Positions 61,901 to 64,000 of a stretch of 64,000 bases of DNA are shown here, piece by piece. The stretch is from Muricauda sp. MAR_2010_75 (lineage in GTDB: Bacteria > Bacteroidota > Bacteroidia > Flavobacteriales > Flavobacteriaceae). The DNA lies in NCBI RefSeq assembly GCF_000745185.1, contig NZ_JQNJ01000001.1, positions 2,379,501 through 2,443,500 on the forward strand, read 5' to 3'. The position numbers were made by a program, and so were the translations under genes. Position 1 is the first letter of the stretch. Each line of letters begins with the position of its first letter. The notes beneath the pieces are model-generated. The model made no database searches. It was not told the DNA's origin and saw only the letters and a list, made by a program, of their open reading frames with translations.

Positions 61901-62854
61901 ATGAAAGTAACCGACCATTTAAAAAAAGCAAAAGGAAAAACGCTTTTTAGCTTTGAGATCATACCTCCTGTAAAGGGGAAGAGTATCCAAGAACTCTATA
62001 ATAATATTGACCCTTTGATGGAGTTTAACCCCCCATTCATTGATGTCACCACCTCTAGGGAAGAGTATGTGTACATTGATAGGGATGGTTTGTTGGACAA
62101 GAAACTGACCCGGATGCGTCCCGGAACTTTGGGGATTTGTGCTTCCATTAAACACAAATATGATGTGGATACCGTACCCCATGTGCTTTGTGGTGGATTC
62201 ACCAAAGAAGAAACAGAGTACTTATTGGTGGATTGCCATTATTTGGGTATTGAAAATGTAATGGCCCTACGTGGCGACGCCATGAAAGAGGAAAAATATT
62301 TTTCCCCAACCAAAGGTGGACACCAATACGCATCCCAATTGGTGAAACAAATCCAAGACATTAATTGTGGCAATTACCTGCATGAAGTAATTGAGACGGA
62401 TGATTGCTCCGATTTTTGCATTGGTGTGGCGGGTTATCCAGAAAAACACATGGAGGCCCCATCCTTAAAATCAGATTTAAGACGGTTGAAGGAAAAAGTG
62501 GAATTGGGCGCGGATTATGTGGTGACCCAGATGTTTTTCGATAATAAAAAGTTCTTTGCCTTTGTAGAGGCGGCTCGTGAAATGGGTATTGATGTACCCA
62601 TCATTCCGGGAATTAAGCCCATCGCTGTAAAACGGCATTTGCAATTGCTCCCCCAGGTATTCCGAGTTGATATTCCGCAAGACTTGGTGGATGCTGTGGA
62701 AGCGTGCAAGACCAACAAGGAGGTGCGCCAAGTAGGGGTGGAGTGGTGCATAGCGCAGTCCAAGGAGCTCAAGGAAGCCGGAGTGCCCGTATTGCATTAT
62801 TATTCCATGGGAAAATCAGATAATATTAAGGCGGTTGCCAAGGAGGTGTTTTAA
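61901..62854 (+). CDS. metF: Methylenetetrahydrofolate reductase
   Basis: 317 residues. Reduces CH2-H4folate to CH3-H4folate, the methyl source for MetH. Motifs: FSFEIIPPVKGKSIQELY (catalytic Glu region), PFIDVTTSREEYVY, NVMALRGDAMKEEKYF (FAD-binding), FCIGVAGYPEKHMEAPSL and TQMFFDNKKFFAFVEAA, VPIIPGIKPIAVKRHLQL. Last gene of the cluster, following the four-helix gene by 41 bp. Confidence 0.95.
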   Translation: MKVTDHLKKAKGKTLFSFEIIPPVKGKSIQELYNNIDPLMEFNPPFIDVTTSREEYVYIDRDGLLDKKLTRMRPGTLGICASIKHKYDVDTVPHVLCGGFTKEETEYLLVDCHYLGIENVMALRGDAMKEEKYFSPTKGGHQYASQLVKQIQDINCGNYLHEVIETDDCSDFCIGVAGYPEKHMEAPSLKSDLRRLKEKVELGADYVVTQMFFDNKKFFAFVEAAREMGIDVPIIPGIKPIAVKRHLQLLPQVFRVDIPQDLVDAVEACKTNKEVRQVGVEWCIAQSKELKEAGVPVLHYYSMGKSDNIKAVAKEVF

Positions 62855-62885
62855 TTTTTTATGATAGGATTGTGGGGAGAACCAT

Positions 62886-63596
62886 TTATGTCTGATTTCG
62901 TTTTTGAATTAAAAAGTAAACTTTAATTCCGAAGGAAAATTCAAATTCGGTCAATGGAAAATATGAATCATAGTAAGGTGGAAAATGGTCTTCATGGTAG
63001 GGTATTGGAGTAGGGTTTACGAATGATTTATATTGATTTTCCCTTCTTTTTAAACCACCTCCAGTATAAACATTAAGCCCCATTATGGAAGATATTGGAA
63101 AAAGAAAGCCATAGTTGAGTGTAAAACCGTATTTGATTCTTTTGTAATCTGCTTGATCGAAACTGACACTCCCAATATCTTCCGCCAACACTGAATTGTT
63201 CAGTAGCGTCTCTGTATGCAGAATATAAAAGGGCTGAAATGAAAAGTACACTCTGGTCTTGCTTTTTTGTAAAACTAGATAGAGAAGTTCCGGCCTAAAC
63301 TCATACAGCCTATAATCCTTTCTTTCCATAAAAACGGCCAGACTTTCATTTCCATAACCAAAATCTGCACCTATGGCCCATCGTTGGTTCAACTGATGGC
63401 GATAACCAAGCCTCCACCGGGTTAGGTGAGAAGAATTGGGGCCGGAGCTTAATAGTCGTCTCGGATAAAAAGGAGATAACAAATCAAAAGTAATTGAGTT
63501 TATGGGCTGTTCTACAATTGGCAGATTCTGATCTTGCGCTAATGCAGAGGCGCAAACCATAAATGCACATCCTATAAAGTAAAATACACTCTTCAT
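62886..63596 (-). CDS. Predicted outer membrane protein of unknown function
   Basis: 236 residues with a signal peptide (SVFYFIGCAFMVCASALAQ). The mature part has regularly spaced amphipathic strands: HLTRWRLGYRHQLNQRWAIG, ADFGYGNESLAVFME, RVYFSFQPFYIL and GFTLNYGFLFPISSIMGLNV, ending FEFSFGIKVYFLIQ. This pattern suggests a small beta-barrel of the OmpW/porin-like sort. No family was recognised. It is convergent with metF and 14 bp downstream of the next lipoprotein gene on the same strand. Confidence 0.6.
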   Translation of the reverse strand: MKSVFYFIGCAFMVCASALAQDQNLPIVEQPINSITFDLLSPFYPRRLLSSGPNSSHLTRWRLGYRHQLNQRWAIGADFGYGNESLAVFMERKDYRLYEFRPELLYLVLQKSKTRVYFSFQPFYILHTETLLNNSVLAEDIGSVSFDQADYKRIKYGFTLNYGFLFPISSIMGLNVYTGGGLKRRENQYKSFVNPTPIPYHEDHFPPYYDSYFPLTEFEFSFGIKVYFLIQKRNQT

Positions 63597-63610
63597 TGTT
63601 TTTTGGGAGT

Positions 63611-64000
63611 TTACTCTGGCAGTACATAGGCGTTTTCGAAGTCCTGTTGAGTGATTGAGAATTCATACTCGCCACCTACATTTTGGAAGCCATTTCCTTG
63701 AATAAATATGGATTTATTCCCTAAAAATCGATACTCGTTTAGATTGTTGCCCAAACGTATATCAATGTACCCTTTTGAATTATTGAATTCCACCACTACA
63801 GAATCTTTTTGGCATCCGGCCAGCCCAATAAACGATTCTGAAGTGTAGGTGCAAATGTTTTTAGTTTCACTTTGACTTAGACTTTTTTGAACCTTTAGTT
63901 TACCTTGGCTAAAACATCTTATTTCAAATATTTTATCGGTATTATTTTTGATGTTTACTGAAAATTGAATTAAATCAGGTTCGTCTGTACATGCATTTAG
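63611..64000 (-). CDS. Lipoprotein of unknown function (5' end outside window)
   Basis: About 130 codons are inside the window and the frame stays open to the edge at 64000. The sequence at the edge reads LNACTDEPDLIQFSVNIKNN, so the lipobox Cys falls ~3 codons inside and only the signal peptide is missing. A second in-frame GTG at 63796 is internal. Later parts are CFSQGKLKVQKSLSQSETKN, VEFNNSKGYIDIRLGNNLNE, and a C-terminus ending FENAYVLPE. Beta-rich; no family recognised. Confidence 0.6.
   Translation of the reverse strand, partial: LNACTDEPDLIQFSVNIKNNTDKIFEIRCFSQGKLKVQKSLSQSETKNICTYTSESFIGLAGCQKDSVVVEFNNSKGYIDIRLGNNLNEYRFLGNKSIFIQGNGFQNVGGEYEFSITQQDFENAYVLPE

Noticed and set aside
1..64000. 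CRISPR arrays, tRNA or rRNA genes, complete IS elements
   Set aside because: No regularly spaced repeats, no cloverleaf-like conserved arms, no rRNA motifs and no transposase reading frame were recognised by eye.

Overview
The window is chromosomal DNA of a member of the Bacteroidota, most likely a marine Flavobacteriaceae of the Maribacter/Muricauda/Zobellia type (genus is inference). This rests on gene content and order: uppS-bamA-ompH-ompH-murI, a DUF5686/CarboxypepD_reg protein, a membrane pyrophosphatase with a soluble C-terminal tail, a TonB starting MELKKNP, and a MetX-like/aspartokinase/homoserine dehydrogenase fusion. Promoter-like TAnnTTTG boxes, scarce Shine-Dalgarno sequences and the flavobacterial palindromes GGCTTCGACTACGCTCAGCC and TTCTGAA-N5-TTCAGAA agree. 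No rRNA, tRNA, CRISPR array or complete insertion sequence was seen.

Layout. 1-5.2 kb: the end of uppS, then bamA, two OmpH/Skp chaperones and murI. 5.2-9.9 kb: folA and a 2TM protein, a class V aminotransferase-fold enzyme, a CBM48 protein, and the ergothioneine pair egtB-egtD. 9.9-19.9 kb: an accessory stretch of small, mostly minus-strand genes (DUF5694, DUF2200, DinB, DUF4242, Dabb, XRE regulator, AbiJ/HEPN-like gene, DJ-1/PfpI, NTF2-like, alpha/beta hydrolase, HEAT, SDR). It holds a decayed Dabb copy and a dispersed intergenic repeat family. 20.1-25.4 kb: thyA, a four-helix-bundle gene, a nucleoside transporter, a bifunctional nuclease and etfA/etfB. 25.6-32.3 kb: pdhB, the DUF5686 protein, soluble pyrophosphatase and the ion-pumping pyrophosphatase. 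32.4-39.2 kb (minus strand): PQQ-dehydrogenase, TonB, serine hydrolase, alcohol dehydrogenase and deoxynucleoside kinase.

39.4-62.9 kb is a sulfur/methionine/SAM supercluster: metK, a CocE-type hydrolase, a SAM-I riboswitch ahead of metY and the MetX-AK-HSD fusion, then metZ, an Rrf2 regulator, cysH, a sulfite reductase fused to a HEPN domain, cobA (siroheme) and a ferredoxin-NADP reductase. An AraC/SDR/SDR module follows, then a second SAM-I riboswitch ahead of a split metH, and metF. Together these reduce activated sulfate to sulfide, build homocysteine from aspartate-derived homoserine, methylate it and convert it to SAM. SAM feeds back through two riboswitches, and the Rrf2 protein probably acts on three matching 17-bp operators. 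The window ends with two envelope-type genes, the last cut by the edge.

The most unusual signals are: (i) single-gene units inserted between operon genes and flanked by inverted repeats (one GIY-YIG nuclease and two 23S-intervening-sequence-type four-helix proteins); (ii) a repeat family in the accessory stretch that carries the tail of a small gene and may carry a promoter; (iii) the HEPN-sulfite reductase fusion; (iv) the three-activity fusion under SAM control; (v) a perfect 28-bp palindrome between etfB and pdhB.
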